A DNA stretch of 64,000 nt from Platycnemis pennipes (GCA_933228895.1 OW121849.1:44796354-44860353); one strand, 5' to 3'; numbered from the stretch's first letter, positions 11,516-22,505 are shown. Made by a program: numbers and translations. The notes: a model not told the origin generated them from the letters alone.

Positions 11516-11995
11516 CTTAAAGTGTTAAATTAATCCTCAGGGGTTGATGCGTTGCACCCTCTCCTTCATTACTATTCCCTTCCATATTGGTCAATCAACC
11601 CCCATTTTCGTAAGTTGCATATATGCCTATTGGAGGTTATAACTGATTTTAACCTCTTTTCTATGAGATGCCTTTTCAAAAGATTAAAAAATACCAAATG
11701 ATAGCAATTCGTGAATTAATGCGGCGCGCCGTATGAGATCATAAATTGCTATTATACGATATTCTACTTCTTTTCGGCTCATTAAACGACTGAAAATTAC
11801 TTATAGAGCTATATAAAACCCGTTCATATGTTTTATTTTTGTATTAGTTATCGTGAAAGATGAAAATTTTAAGAGAACATAAATTTTGTCTCGAATTTGA
11901 GAACTTATCGCAAAATATTTGGTGGTGCTAGACGGAAGAATACTCAGTCATTGGAGAAGGATGAGGGAGTGATGTCATTGATGAGTGGCATTGAT
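11516..11995. other. Intronic sequence without recognised features
   Basis: It lies between exons A and B of the adaptor-like gene. Nothing was identified. Confidence 0.35.
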
Positions 11996-12330
11996 GGGGA
12001 TCGAGTTGGTATGGTGACGAGAGCACTGGCCTCCCATCCTGAAGGCCCGGGTTCGAATCCCGGCACTGGCGGATCATTCATTGGTACACCGATCCCTACT
12101 TGAGTAGCTTGTGGAGAACACTTCTAGTCCAGTACTCCATCCGTCGGATATGATGTTAAGCTGTAGCCCCCTTGGAACTTTTCGTCAAGCTAATGCCGAC
12201 GCCGGATTTCTCTCCACCTTTCCTCCCTTCCCTGAAAGCTCCTACCTTTTCCCAGTCACCCACCTGTCCTCTCTGGCGCAAATGACCACAGTTGTCGGTC
12301 ACCTCCCGCAAACAACTACAACTACCAATG
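11996..12330 (+). mobile_element. tRNA-derived SINE, main family
   Basis: The head has box A-like GGTGACGAGAGCACTGGCC and box B CGGGTTCGAATCCCGGC. The body has the family signatures CTCCATCCGTCGGAT, CTTTTCGTCAAGCTAATGC, CGACGCCGGATTTCTCTCC and CTGGCGCAAATGACCAC. More or less complete copies lie at 25.2, 47.5, 51.5, 53.4 and 62.8 kb on + and at 16.3, 31.3 and 49.5 kb on the minus strand. The 124-codon frame across it is a by-product. Confidence 0.85.
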
Positions 12331-12927
12331 AGATGACATTGATTGACCATGTAGTCGAGCCAGTGATTGGCAGTGCCGAAATAAATATATGGCGGAGTAA
12401 GCAGAAATATTTATGTTCATACAAACATGCCTTAATCGGTATGCTAACCAATGTGCTGATGAAATTTGATATTTCTTTTAGTTGATGAATTTTAACCAGG
12501 CTATTAAATGAATTTAAATAGGAATCATCGTCAGATCGTCGGTTGAAACTAGGACTTCATCTCTTAAATAAATTCAAAAATAAAATTTTTAGTGATTACG
12601 TTAAAAATATTTTGCCAACTCCAACTTTCTATGGTTGACGGGACCATAATAAAAAAATTAGACAAATTGATTGCCTAACTGACAGATTCAAAATGTCCTT
12701 TTTTCCTTGTACAATTAGGGATATGAATTGCGGTAAATCTATCCAATACGAGTGTATCAATGGATAGTATAGGTACTTACATACTGGTATAAGGACTTTA
12801 AACTAACCAACTAACAGTACGTTTTTGTGTGCTGGCTTTTCTATTTTTATCTTTTTTAAATTGTGAAATTTTAACTAGTATATTATTACTGATACTTTTT
12901 ACGCGTGTATCTAATTCATATTTGGTG
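12331..12927. other. Intronic AT-rich sequence
   Basis: No element or exon is recognised. Confidence 0.35.
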
Positions 12928-12995
12928 TGAATTCACCCCCTGCCACACGCATTTATGGTGACTTGCAGGCTATTATGCAGATGTAGATGTAATAT
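12928..12995 (-). repeat. Short conserved hairpin repeat, copy 4
   Basis: TTCACCCCCTGCCACACGCA, TTTATGGTGACTTGCAGG and ATTATGCAGATGTAGATGTA match the 31.78-kb copy closely and are the inverse of copies 1-3. It lies about 75 bases upstream of exon B. Confidence 0.7.
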
Positions 12996-13068
12996 GGAAG
13001 ATGTGAGAGGATCCGGGGCCTTTCTGAACTTTGATTTTTGTCTGATTTACCCTTTGCGGCAACGTCAG

Positions 13069-13354
13069 TACGAGAATACAGCTGCAGGGAACGATGAGGA
13101 AATATATGAGGAGCCCGACATGCTGGCGTGGGAAGCGGTTCAAGCAGAAACGAAGTCGAAGGGCAGCGGGGAGGAGGAGTTCAACGACGAGAGTTCGGGC
13201 ATATACGAGTACATCAGCGAAGATCGCACCTCAAGCGATTACTACATTCAACCCTCCGGCACCGTCAATTCGTCAACCATTGCGGAATTCGAGTCAACCC
13301 ACGTGCAGGTCGAGGAACTACCAGTGGCGCCTTCCGTCCCAGCTAAGCCCCAAG
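13069..13354 (+). CDS. Adaptor-like gene, exon B (tyrosine-motif rich)
   Basis: Ninety-five codons lie between a pyrimidine-rich acceptor ending AACGTCAG and the donor CAAG|GTATGA; the exon enters in phase 0 and leaves in phase 1. The peptide is very acidic and has repeated tyrosine sites in acidic context: YENT (pYxN, the Grb2 SH2 type), EEIYEEPD, GIYEYISED and DYYIQP. It ends APSVPAKPQ, a PxxPxK SH3-ligand pattern. This composition is typical of disordered scaffold regions phosphorylated by tyrosine kinases, such as BCAP/Dof, AFAP or SKAP proteins, but no folded domain is seen to decide the family. A second acceptor, GCTGCAG at 13,087, would give phase 1 entry. Codon use is GC-richer than the flanks, which supports real coding. 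Confidence 0.8.
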
Positions 13355-13374
13355 GTATGAGCTAATCCTTATCG

Positions 13375-13690
13375 CAGTGGTTCCCAACCGGTGAGCCGAG
13401 GCACTTCAGGGTACTGGGAAAAAAGCTAGGGGTGCCGCGCGATTATTGAGGGAAAATGAAAACTCTTTAGCAGGACCAACTTCGGAGTTGGTTACACTCA
13501 CGCTCGAAGGATGCAGAAAGTAATGGAAGCACGTCCTTCAAACTAAGAACTAGTTATTGTAAAGCTCCGAATATCCTTGGTAATGGAGAGAGAAGCATAA
13601 TTGTATAAATGAAAATTGCTAAGAAGGGTGCTCCAAGATTGTAACCTCAGTCTGCAGGGTGCCGCCTAAGTAAAAGGTTGGGAATCATTG
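13375..13690. mobile_element. hAT-like MITE
   Basis: Terminal inverted repeats CAGTGGTTCCCAACC at the left and GGTTGGGAATCATTG at the right are typical of hAT elements. The flanks CCTTATCG and GCTTATCT share the CTTATC core of an imperfect 8-base target duplication. At about 316 bp with no coding sequence it is non-autonomous. It begins 20 bases after the exon B donor. Confidence 0.8.
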
Positions 13691-13762
13691 GCTTATCTTC
13701 TCTTGGTTTTTTTTCAATCCCAGGATACCGGGAATTCCCCAGGAAGAATAAAAGAATGTTAA

Positions 13763-14123
13763 GGGAACCATTCATATTTTACCTAACGCCAAAGGGGAGG
13801 GAGGGTGGGGCACTAGTAACATGGAGGGGGGGTTCAACCATATGTTACATTTAGAGAAATACATTATAAATTCATTCTTTATCCAAAAAAAACACTGATG
13901 AAACGCGTACTAATCATTAAATAAATAATAGAATTGAGAGATAAATTAGGCATTTGTGAAATAATTTTATTTTATCATTCACAAAATTTAGGGTTAGATG
14001 GCTGCGTTCCCTAAATTTAGGTGGGTCTTAGAGGATGTTGAGGAGCGTTATAGGGGGCTGGAAGGGGGGGAAGGAAGGTGAATAAAGCGGAATATTAGCG
14101 TTCCGTAAAATATGGATGGCTCC
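13763..14123. mobile_element. PIF/Harbinger-like MITE, copy 1
   Basis: The left end GGGAACCATTCATATTTTAC and the inverse of the right end, GGAGCCATCCATATTTTACG, are inverted repeats. The flanks are TAA on the left and AAA on the right, a 3-base target duplication with one change. At 361 bp it is one base shorter than the copy at 24,189-24,550. Internal features shared with that copy include GATGTT next to GGGG-rich runs and ATACATTATAAATTCA-type AT cores. Confidence 0.7.
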
Positions 14124-15064
14124 AAATAGGAAGACAAATTATTATAACCCTGACTTCTCTAAAATTCAATGAATCATAATTTATTGCTTCACATTCTTGT
14201 CATTGTTAATCTGTAATGGAAATCGTTGAAATATACCTACAATTTACTGTGCATGCATATGATGGTAACTCACAGAATTTGAACCTAATGCAGTAAGTAA
14301 GTATAAAACTGGAGCTGCCTACTTGAAAACATGCGTCTTTTAAAAAATGTATTCTTCCTCCCTATTCAGTCTCCCTCTTGTCCAATTTAGTCTAATAGTA
14401 GCTTCTAAGGATTCATAAAATGATTTTGCTCTCATTGCCTCGGGATGTTTTGGATGTAATTTGGAAACGAAAAGACCAGCCGAGCTGAATACCTTCTTTC
14501 CCTAAACGTATAGTTAATATAAAATGAAACAGAATGTCTAAATTTGTCTTCCTTTTACCTGTGAAATTTAACTCCTCCATCTCTTTAACAATGCTATTAG
14601 CATCAGGGCCATAGTTGCTGCGCTAACATGTGATGTACATATAGTCACCTTATCTACAGTTGCATCTTTCTTACGAGTGATACTTTTCCAGATGATGAGT
14701 TGAGGACTGAAAACTTCGATTTTTAGTCCTGTCATGGATATTGAAAATTATCCCATCCTCACTTTCATTGCTTTCAAAAATCTGAAGGACACTTTTTCTG
14801 TTGTTGACTGTAGACGTGATTCAGATGACGGAAAATTATAGTTCTGGAGGAGTGCAATGAAATACACGGTCACTCACATTACTAATTACGAAATAACACA
14901 GTAAACTGATGATGCCTGTGTTACTATATTCCTTCAGCCTATGTTGTACCGACAAGTACATTTCGGTGGCAAATTTTTATTTTTGTTAGCTCATTGGAAA
15001 TGCAAAAACGACGTCAGGAGGTATCAGAGTGACATTCCTAATGTTTAGTCTCTCTTAGGAAATC
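14124..15064. other. Intronic sequence without recognised features
   Basis: AT-rich; nothing identified. Confidence 0.35.
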
Positions 15065-15200
15065 TTAAAAGAGTTTTCAGCAAGGTTTTCAACCTTGATA
15101 ATGACATATTTTGTCGAAACCAATAAAATCTTTGTGTGGAAAGTACAAAGTGGATTTTCATTTCCAACCGAGTGGTTCCACAAAGTAAAGCGTCAAACTT
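15065..15200. repeat. Fold-back family member
   Basis: GACATATTTTGTCGAAACCAATAAAATC, TTTGTGTGGAAAGTACAAAG and TTCCACAAAGTAAAGCGTCA follow each other. They correspond to the inner GAAACCGGT, central TTTGTGGAA and tail parts of the 35.7-kb palindrome and the 10.3-kb fold-back. This copy is one-sided. Confidence 0.5.
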
Positions 15201-15716
15201 TGAACTGAGTTTTCAGCAACCATAAATGCTAGAGAATATAAAAAACTTTCAACTATTAAGTTACCTGTCCTTTATTATTTGAGTCGTCAAGTTTTGTGAT
15301 AATGTTAGATTTTCGAATGATATCCTGACCTGCAGTGTGGAACTCTGGGTTCCCTCTATGTCTTGCCTTTGCTTGCTCTATTTATTATTCAAAGAACGTC
15401 CATCCCATTACCCCATCACTCTTAATATCTTCTATTGGCTCTTTACCCACGTCAAGAGGTTATTGTGTGAGATTCATTAAGGTTCATGTCCTTCATTGGA
15501 TCTCTAATATGCTACAGATCCTAATCGTAGCCTTACCAATCCAATGCTATATTTTTGATGCGACGTTTTCATAGGAATTTAGCCAATCTTTTTAATGTTA
15601 GGTAGAATATTCTACCACTTTGGAAATCCCATAAAAATTAGTAACCTTGAAGCTTCAAGGTGTATAAGCTAGATAATTTTGGGGTACCATGGAAAGCAGA
15701 TCTATGGTAAAAATAT
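15201..15716. other. Intronic sequence
   Basis: It contains one short perfect palindrome, ACCTTGAAGCTTCAAGGT, near 15,645. Nothing else is recognised. Confidence 0.35.
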
Positions 15717-15761
15717 GCTGCCAGATAAAAAAATCCAGCGGGAATTTTCTTATCTGGCAGC
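15717..15761. repeat. Hairpin
   Basis: GCTGCCAGATAA and TTATCTGGCAGC form a perfect 12-base stem, extended by A and T runs, around a loop of about 14 bases. Confidence 0.65.
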
Positions 15762-16324
15762 CTTATATCTAGAAGGCTTTAGAAGGAAGAAGTTTCCGAT
15801 TCCGGCCAAAGGAATGAGGAGAGTAGCGTACACAATAAAATTCACGCCCTAGAATATTTGCAGACGATTCGGAACTGAATATTAGTAAAAGATATTTATT
15901 TCAATTACCCCACTCCATTTTTTTACTGTTGGGGGAAAGGTGTTCTATAGTCACCTTTCCGGTATATCCATTTTGTCGGTGAGTTCACACACATGCGATT
16001 AATTGTAACGATGAAAGGCTTCCTGGTATTCATTATTTGCCTCAAAGTTTTTTATTGTTTTCATGGTATTTTTATGATATTTTATCGGAAGGAGAGTGAT
16101 AAGGATTGGATGGGTAGGGAAAAGAGAAATGTGGAGAGAGAAACCAGTCGTCGGCATTTTCATTGTTGTTATTTGGGGAGGCGATCGACAACTGAGGTCA
16201 TGTGCATCAACGATGCACATTTAGTTGTTGATAGGATGAGGGTAGGAAACAAGTTTTGGCTTTGCAATGTCCTTGGGTCAAGTCTCAGTTCGGATATTTT
16301 TCCCTCCGGCGTCTAATTTAAAAT
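15762..16324. other. Intronic sequence
   Basis: Open frames on both strands between 15,993 and 16,316 (107 codons on +) carry no recognisable domain or splice borders. They are left unassigned. Confidence 0.3.
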
Positions 16325-16595
16325 GATGGGTGGATAATCGGATAGAGGTAGGAATTTTTCAGGGAACGGAGGAAGAGTGGAGATAAATGCGGCTTTGTTA
16401 TTAGCTTTCTCTTCACGACAGGCGACAAGGGGTTCAAAGTTTAACGTCCTATCCAACATTTAACTTTGAACCGCTCCACATAGAACTCAAATAGAGACCG
16501 GTATATCATTGAAAATAATGTCCCGCCGCCGGGATTCGATCCCTGGTCCTCGATATGGGAGGCAAGTGCTACAGCCACCATACCAGTCCGATTCT
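16325..16595 (-). mobile_element. SINE, main family, minus strand
   Basis: On the minus strand the order is box A-like TGGTATGGTGGCTGTAGCAC, box B GGGATCGAATCCCGGCGGCG, the AAACGTTGGATAGGACGTTAAAC region, then TCCACTCTTCCTCCGTTCCC. It is diverged but follows the family order. Confidence 0.75.
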
Positions 16596-16604
16596 GATCC
16601 TAAA

Positions 16605-16735
16605 TAAAAGCGCCAAGGGGCATATGGTTTAACGTCCCATGCAGAAGCTGGAATAACGAACTAGAGATGCTCTCCACACAACAAACAACCAATTAGAGAT
16701 CGCGATGCCGATATTCAAATGGACCTTGAGGGTAG
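16605..16735 (-). mobile_element. Second, truncated SINE copy beside the first
   Basis: CGCCAAGGGGCATATGGTTTAACGTCCCAT is the inverse of the family segment ATGGGACGTTAAACC...CCCCTTGGCG. It directly neighbours the previous copy in the same orientation, but the tRNA-like head is badly decayed. Confidence 0.6.
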
Positions 16736-17004
16736 AAACAAGAAGAAAAGGAAGGAAAATAGACAAGTAATGTATAATTTGACGAATACATTAAGGTAAA
16801 GATGGAATCAAGCCAAATCACAACATAATAAAGTTTGACTCAGCCGGGATATGTTGTAAGGCATGTATCCAATCATCACCAACATAGTGACATAAAGTGT
16901 TTTTTTTTATATTTGGTGTTTGTTTACGATGAAAAGTTTTGGGTTCATATTGCGTGCATGAATGATGATTTATTTCACGATATTTTCAATTGTAACTTAT
17001 TCCA
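16736..17004. other. Intronic AT-rich sequence
   Basis: Nothing recognised. Confidence 0.35.
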
Positions 17005-17068
17005 GCGGCAACATAACTTCCTTTTTTATGTGGATATATCCATATAAAAAAGGAAGTTATGTTGCCGC
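17005..17068. repeat. 64-bp near-perfect palindrome
   Basis: Two 32-base arms start GCGGCAACATAACTTCCTTT and meet without a loop at GGATATATCC, with a single G/A mismatch. The right end continues ACCCTGTATA, like a mariner-type terminus. It is probably two element ends joined head to head. Confidence 0.9.
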
Positions 17069-17475
17069 ACCCTGTATAAACGGCTGCCATCAAAAGTGAG
17101 CAATTATTAGATCATAAAGCTGTAGTTGTGAGTATAAAATGAAACAACTCTCATATCTTAACTGTATGGCAATAAAAAGAAAGAGTTCTCCACTTCTACA
17201 AATGTAATTCTATTAATTCAGCGCAAGTTGATTTCTTCTTTCACAGATCGGTTCTATAATGTAAGTTGTCTCTTTTTCTGAGATGAAAAATAGTCATAAG
17301 TGATAAAATATTTGTAATATTCACCTAGTTTTCTGTTTTATAAGCATTCAATGCCACCAAAATTATGATGCCCTCCCTTAATCCAAGTAATCGAAAACTA
17401 TATCATAAAAATTACTCCAGTATCAAGTCGCTATTTCACAAAATATGTATTCATGTTTATATTTTCTTTTCCCAG

Positions 17476-17522
17476 GTGGGAGCTTCATGTTGAATCTCAA
17501 AGCTTCGTTATTTGGATCCTCG
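17476..17522 (+). CDS. Adaptor-like gene, exon C
   Basis: This 47-base exon lies between TTTTCTTTTCCCAG and TCG|GTGAGT, both strong splice signals. It enters in phase 1: the single G left by exon B plus GT makes glycine. It then reads GSFMLNLKASLFGSS and leaves in phase 0. The join gives ...SVPAKPQ-GGSFMLNLKASL. The short hydrophobic and basic stretch (FMLNLKASLF) may be a small amphipathic segment. No domain is assigned. The exact fit of phase on both sides is the main evidence. Confidence 0.7.
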
Positions 17523-17759
17523 GTGAGTTTTTTTTTATATTTCATTGAAATAAGTATACAATGAATTAATATAATCACGATCGAACTAAATTGTTTTAGA
17601 GGTAAAATATACAGGATAAATGTAGATGTTTTTGATTTTCTTTTAAATACTGGATCCTTACTATACTCATTATACTAAATGGGGGGTGAGATATGTACAC
17701 TATGCATAATATGTCATTCCTTGTGTTCAATTTTACGTTAACCTTTTTATATTTGTCCA
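17523..17759. other. Intronic sequence
   Basis: No feature beyond the donor site. Confidence 0.4.
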
Positions 17760-18430
17760 CTATCGAAATCTCTTCAATTCTAGTGGCTCTCGCCGGTTGG
17801 TTCCATGTATATCATCATCAAAGATCATGAACCATAAAATGGGTTGATGCAGCTCGTCCCTTGGTTTCCTAATGGCTAACCTCTTCATATTTACACGATT
17901 CTTCTCCTTTATGTCTTTCCCGGCTATCTTTATGCATCTCAGACCCTTCCTTTTTCTATTCTTCCCGAACATTTCTCCCCCTTGGGCAGTCTTCATAGGA
18001 ACATCATATCTCAATAGCTTCCAGTCCTACACATTCTGCGACCTATTATTCATGTCTCACTGCTCAAAAAGAGGCACACTCTCGATGCACGTTTCGGTGA
18101 AGTTATTTCTTGTCTTCAAGTAAGTGCATCCACCTATTGATCAGAGCTATCAGAGCTTCAAGTACTACCATGCTCTCTTCGCCTAGGATATTCTTTTGTT
18201 TGATTCCTTTCAGCTTTGTCCAATGGTCACTTCGCATATCAAATGTAACTGTTGAAATTCTCGATGAACGTTTGTCAGTGGCATGGTTGTATTGATGATC
18301 ACCATGAAAATTTACCTGCATTGCTTGGTGTGATCCTCCACCGATGTATGCCATGACTGCCTTCCTAATTCGCTTTGCTACTACGTGTGACTCTTCTTTA
18401 AATCTTCGACTTGCGTGCATGTCATTCCAG
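17760..18430 (-). pseudogene. Degenerate non-LTR retrotransposon 3' coding end
   Basis: The minus strand reads, with stops, through a segment with KNRKRKGLRC, KDIKEKNRVNMKRLAIR and nearby basic motifs. This fits the carboxy-terminal pattern of endonuclease/reverse-transcriptase LINE proteins (RKGRPR...Y...KEKNY.N.KRLA.R). The upstream frame 18,103-18,420 may be part of the same copy. Similar remnants lie at 44.55 and 59.1 kb. The catalytic reverse-transcriptase part is not present. Confidence 0.55.
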
Positions 18431-21400
18431 TAGTCCTTTTTCCCAAGCTAACCTAAAATTGCGTTGGAATTTTATGAGGATCGGCATACTCTATGGAAAC
18501 TACATACAGTAATGTAAATGAAATAGATTTCCCAATCTTAAGAAGACCGTCTATATGCTCACCTGACCGATAATTTTGTAAGCATTAGGAGAAAACCCTG
18601 AACACGAGGACTAATTTAAGTCATTGTAAATATTTCAATGGCGATGCACTAAATTCAAATTCAATTCCGGAAAATGAATGCAAGTGGACATCTACACCTA
18701 AGGTTTTTTTTACCTCTGAGACACATTCAGTAAGCCATCTGATTATTGATTAGATGACCTTTCTAACGTTGGTCAATTCTCTTTTATCTCAAATAATTTG
18801 TTACCTAGCCCTTTTTCCGTAGCTCACAGTATTTTGTTGCGTTTGTTTTTGTTAATGTTTTTTTTTTCTAGTCCCTACCCAAAATTTCCACTATGAGTTT
18901 GAAGGTTTTTTCTGAGACCCAGGGGCGTCCAAAATCCACCATACCGAACTTTACTTACAACCTATAGAATAATCACATATTCCATTGCAACAAGCTCCTG
19001 TTCTACGTTTCAGTTATTCCCTTATAGCAGAAAGTATACTCTAACAAATTTAGCAGATAGAACTAAAAATTATTTAGGCAATTTGAAAAAGCTTGAGGCA
19101 GTATACTATTTCGTGAGGCATGTGTATCCTCACCTCATGGCTCACGTTGAATCACAAAGGAAGAACACTTGATATTTCATAACCGTTCAACTGGAGATCT
19201 CAAAAACATTGAAATTCAGTAGGAGTAGATCCTACCTTTCATTGAATTCGTACTCTTAGTGCTTGAAAATGATCCTTCCCTCATCTATTGCAGCGAACCG
19301 TCAACAAGTTTAACTTTAGTAGAGTTTCTTGTAAAAACTTTACAGGCGTTCTCATCACTCGATTATTCAACATACCAATGTCCGGTTACCACCAATTTAT
19401 CAGGAATTGACCATAGTAATCCTTCAAAGCCTCGTGTAGTGGTGCTAAACCTATATGGTACTAGAATTATTTTTTTAAACATCTCCAAAGCTCAAGGTTT
19501 TCATTCCTGCTAATCTATACTCTATGGCATAATACCTAGGAAAAAAAGCATCCATTCCCCTAAACGAGGGATTTCAATCCGAGATCTTAGTTGAGCAAGA
19601 CTTAGAATTTTCGGCAAGGAAAATATTAGTTCATGCAACTTAGTAGATTTTTATCAGGTTAATTACTCTACCCCGATATAGATCACAAGCGTGAACAATG
19701 ACCACGGATTAATATACTGTGATGCATACGGACTGCGGCTCACTAATGGTTGTACTGATTTCTATCCTTAGCGAATATTTCTAGAAGAATATAAAAGAAT
19801 ACTTGGGATTTTGCATGAACATATGACATTTTAATGAACGAATTGCATTACAATACGCTGGAGATATTTCTTTTCCACGTGAACCCGAGCCTTGATGTCC
19901 TTGAAAATATTTTGTAGACATCGAAAGTAAATTCCGTCTTCACTCGAATTCTGAATGTAGACTAGAACAAAAAAGTAAGTGAACATTAAGCTTTCTCCTT
20001 ATAAAAAACCGGCAATTGAGTGACATTTTGCATCCTATAATGTGAAATATTATTTCCATTCTGTGTACCTATGCCATTGCGATATTTTATTATGTATTTT
20101 CGAACGAAAATAACCCTTTGGAATTGCTACGCGGGATAACGTAACCATCATGATGATCATTATCGTCAAGAAAATGATTCAATAAGCAGTAATTTTATGA
20201 AGAAACAGAAACTATCAACTGGCCAAGAAACGGGCATTTAGCCTGATAGTTAATATAATTCTCTACTTAGAACTTCAACGACGTCTATATTAGGGTTAAT
20301 ATGTCCGGAGTAAGTTACTCATTTTCATCAATCAAAGTTTTGTTGTTACTCGTTTGGGTGAACATAGTTTTTCCTCATCTCTCATTCGTATTTATTGAAG
20401 ATGAAGGAAGTGCACACGCAATACATCATGTTTTGAAGGTAGAATTACTTATTTTTCGTATTTTAAACAGCAAATTGGATATTAAGAAGATAATAGCCTA
20501 GCCCCCACTTGAAGAAATGAATATATGAGACCTTTTATAGAAACTTAGTAAGGCGTTTCACCTTCATATTGGAGTAAAACACCACCTTATCGGGAAACAG
20601 AATCAGAAGAGCGATGATACGATTTGTTATTCCGTTTGCGTAGGCATGCCACCGGTGATACGAGTTGTAGAAAGCAGTCAAAAGTCCTGATTAGTAGCCC
20701 CATTCATTAACTAGGGGATTTTATACGCAAACCGTATACTTTTCATCTGCAATGAGTCACAACTTAGGAATAGAATATTTCTTTCTCCTCAATTTTCAGC
20801 TACTTAGGCTTGTGCATAGAAAATCTTCCCAATATATTCTATTATGCATATAAGCGTCGAGCGACTTGCCCATCAAAAGAGCTCTACTTTAACCACCTTT
20901 TCAGCACTCCACCGTTCTCGCAACAATACAACCGACCTTCTTTGGAAGTCATTGTTCCCTCGCTTTCTTCGCCGTGGGATGACATAGAAGAGGAAGTCTT
21001 TCGCCGAGCCTCGTGGATCTCAGGAAATGATTTATGCCTCATAACTTTGGTATATAACTTTGGTAACATCTCAAAAGATTTTGAGGGATACTTTAAATGA
21101 GTCAAAACTTTAAGGGATTATTTATGTGTTCATCAGAAAGTACAGTATGTTTAAAAAGATCGTATAGGATCTACATCTCTTAAGAAAATAGTTTCTCCTA
21201 ATTTGATTCAGCTGCAGTTCTTTCCAAATAATTTCAAAAATATTTAACTGATTCTTGTTGGAAGAACTAATTGCATATTATTGCCTGGATTGCATGAGTA
21301 GTTATTCTCTATTGGCCTTTCTTGTAATTGATTATCATATATCTTGGTATTTATTTTTATGTAATATATATTTAAAATAAATGTGTGTTTAAATATGCAC

Positions 21401-21600
21401 ATGATTGAGTGTTATTTGACTTCCTGAATTTGTTCTGTGCATAGGAGATCTGCTTTCTGCTAGAGTTGGTGATTTAATTAAATATTATTGCAATGCTCAT
21501 GTTAGTAGCGCTGTACAAGTTTTTATTCGGTTAAATAAAGGGTGATGGAGCAAAAGTCTTTTCAATAGATAAATAATTATTCGGGGCTTGACTCTCTACT
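18431..21600. other. Long intronic stretch without recognised features
   Basis: No element or exon is supported. + frames at 19,259-19,513 and 20,810-21,100 and their antisense partners are of chance length and lack splice support. Confidence 0.35.
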
Positions 21601-21654
21601 TCAATTTAATCTATCAGTATTTAATCAGTATTTAATCTATCAGTATTAAATTGA
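21601..21654. repeat. Compound repeat just before exon D
   Basis: TTTAATCTATCAGTATT occurs twice (21,605-21,621 and 21,631-21,647), and the whole is bracketed by the inverted pair TCAATTTAAT / ATTAAATTGA. It ends 23 bases before exon D, where the branch site of the intron is expected. Confidence 0.8.
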
Positions 21655-21677
21655 CATAGCTATTCTCTTCTCCTCAG

Positions 21678-21747
21678 TCCTCGCCACCCCAGCAGAAAGA
21701 AAATAAGGACAATATATCCAAATCCGGATCTGAATCGCCAACTAGAG
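21678..21747 (+). CDS. Adaptor-like gene, exon D
   Basis: Seventy bases lie between TCTCTTCTCCTCAG and AGAG|GTAAGT, both near-consensus. Entry is in phase 0, matching exon C, and exit in phase 1. The peptide is SSPPQQKENKDNISKSGSES then PTR, polar and low-complexity, as in a linker. The next exon must begin in phase 1. One possible 27-base microexon is at 26,309-26,335, but it is weak. The C-terminal part of the gene is therefore unseen, downstream in the window or beyond it. Confidence 0.7.
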
Positions 21748-22405
21748 GTAAGTTTTTATTTTGTGTCTTTCTTGAAACTGATTGAACTATTAATGTTTTC
21801 AATCCTTGAAACCTGGATATAATTGAAACAAAATCGCAGATTATTGTACTTTGAGGTGAATTGGGTGTTTAATAAGTTGAGGGCTTAGTTCTCACTGAAG
21901 TGTTCTGATAAAACCAAGCGACATCTCTGACCACCTCTTGGTTTCCAAAAGATGTATTAGTGTTAATGCCATTTTGTTATTTATATATGCCCTTATGCGT
22001 AATGATGTGACCACAAAAAAGAAGTTGGCTCTCTGCTTAAAAGCATTAATTTCGTTCACTATAGGGATTTATGAGCTATACCTACGAGTAACTAAATATA
22101 TTCTGAGCCCTTAGTGATTCAACGATGTTGATTTTTTAGCTGTTGCATTCAGTTCTCGAAAAAAATAGCCAAATTTAACTTGTTCGTACAATTCATAAAC
22201 TGGCATTCGATGACACTTAATTACAGAGAATTTGATTCAATGATGAATAGAAGAAAATGAAGCGAAGAAATATTGAAGGAATTAAGGAGTTCAAAGATAG
22301 AGAGAGGGTGAATGGATGCCTAAATTGAAAGGGAACACATTTTTCGTGACTAAATGGGGTAAATTACTTCCATTTATTAAATATTAAGCAGATAAATTAC
22401 TGCCG
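21748..22405. other. Intronic or intergenic sequence
   Basis: Nothing recognised beyond the donor of exon D. Confidence 0.4.
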
Positions 22406-22505
22406 GAGATTAAATAGAATTCCTGGAGATAACACGTTAGAGTAGTTTTAGATAAACGGAGATTAAATAGGCTTCCTGGAGAGAAAACGTTAAAGTAGTT
22501 TTAGT
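22406..22505. repeat. Two-copy tandem repeat, 52-bp period
   Basis: AGATTAAATAGAATTCCTGG then CGTTAGAGTAGTTTTAG is repeated as AGATTAAATAGGCTTCCTGG then CGTTAAAGTAGTTTTAG, with a few changes. Confidence 0.75.

Noticed and set aside
11995..12485. 124-codon open frame on +
   Set aside because: It runs across a SINE copy; its residues follow the SINE consensus and are shared with the other copies.
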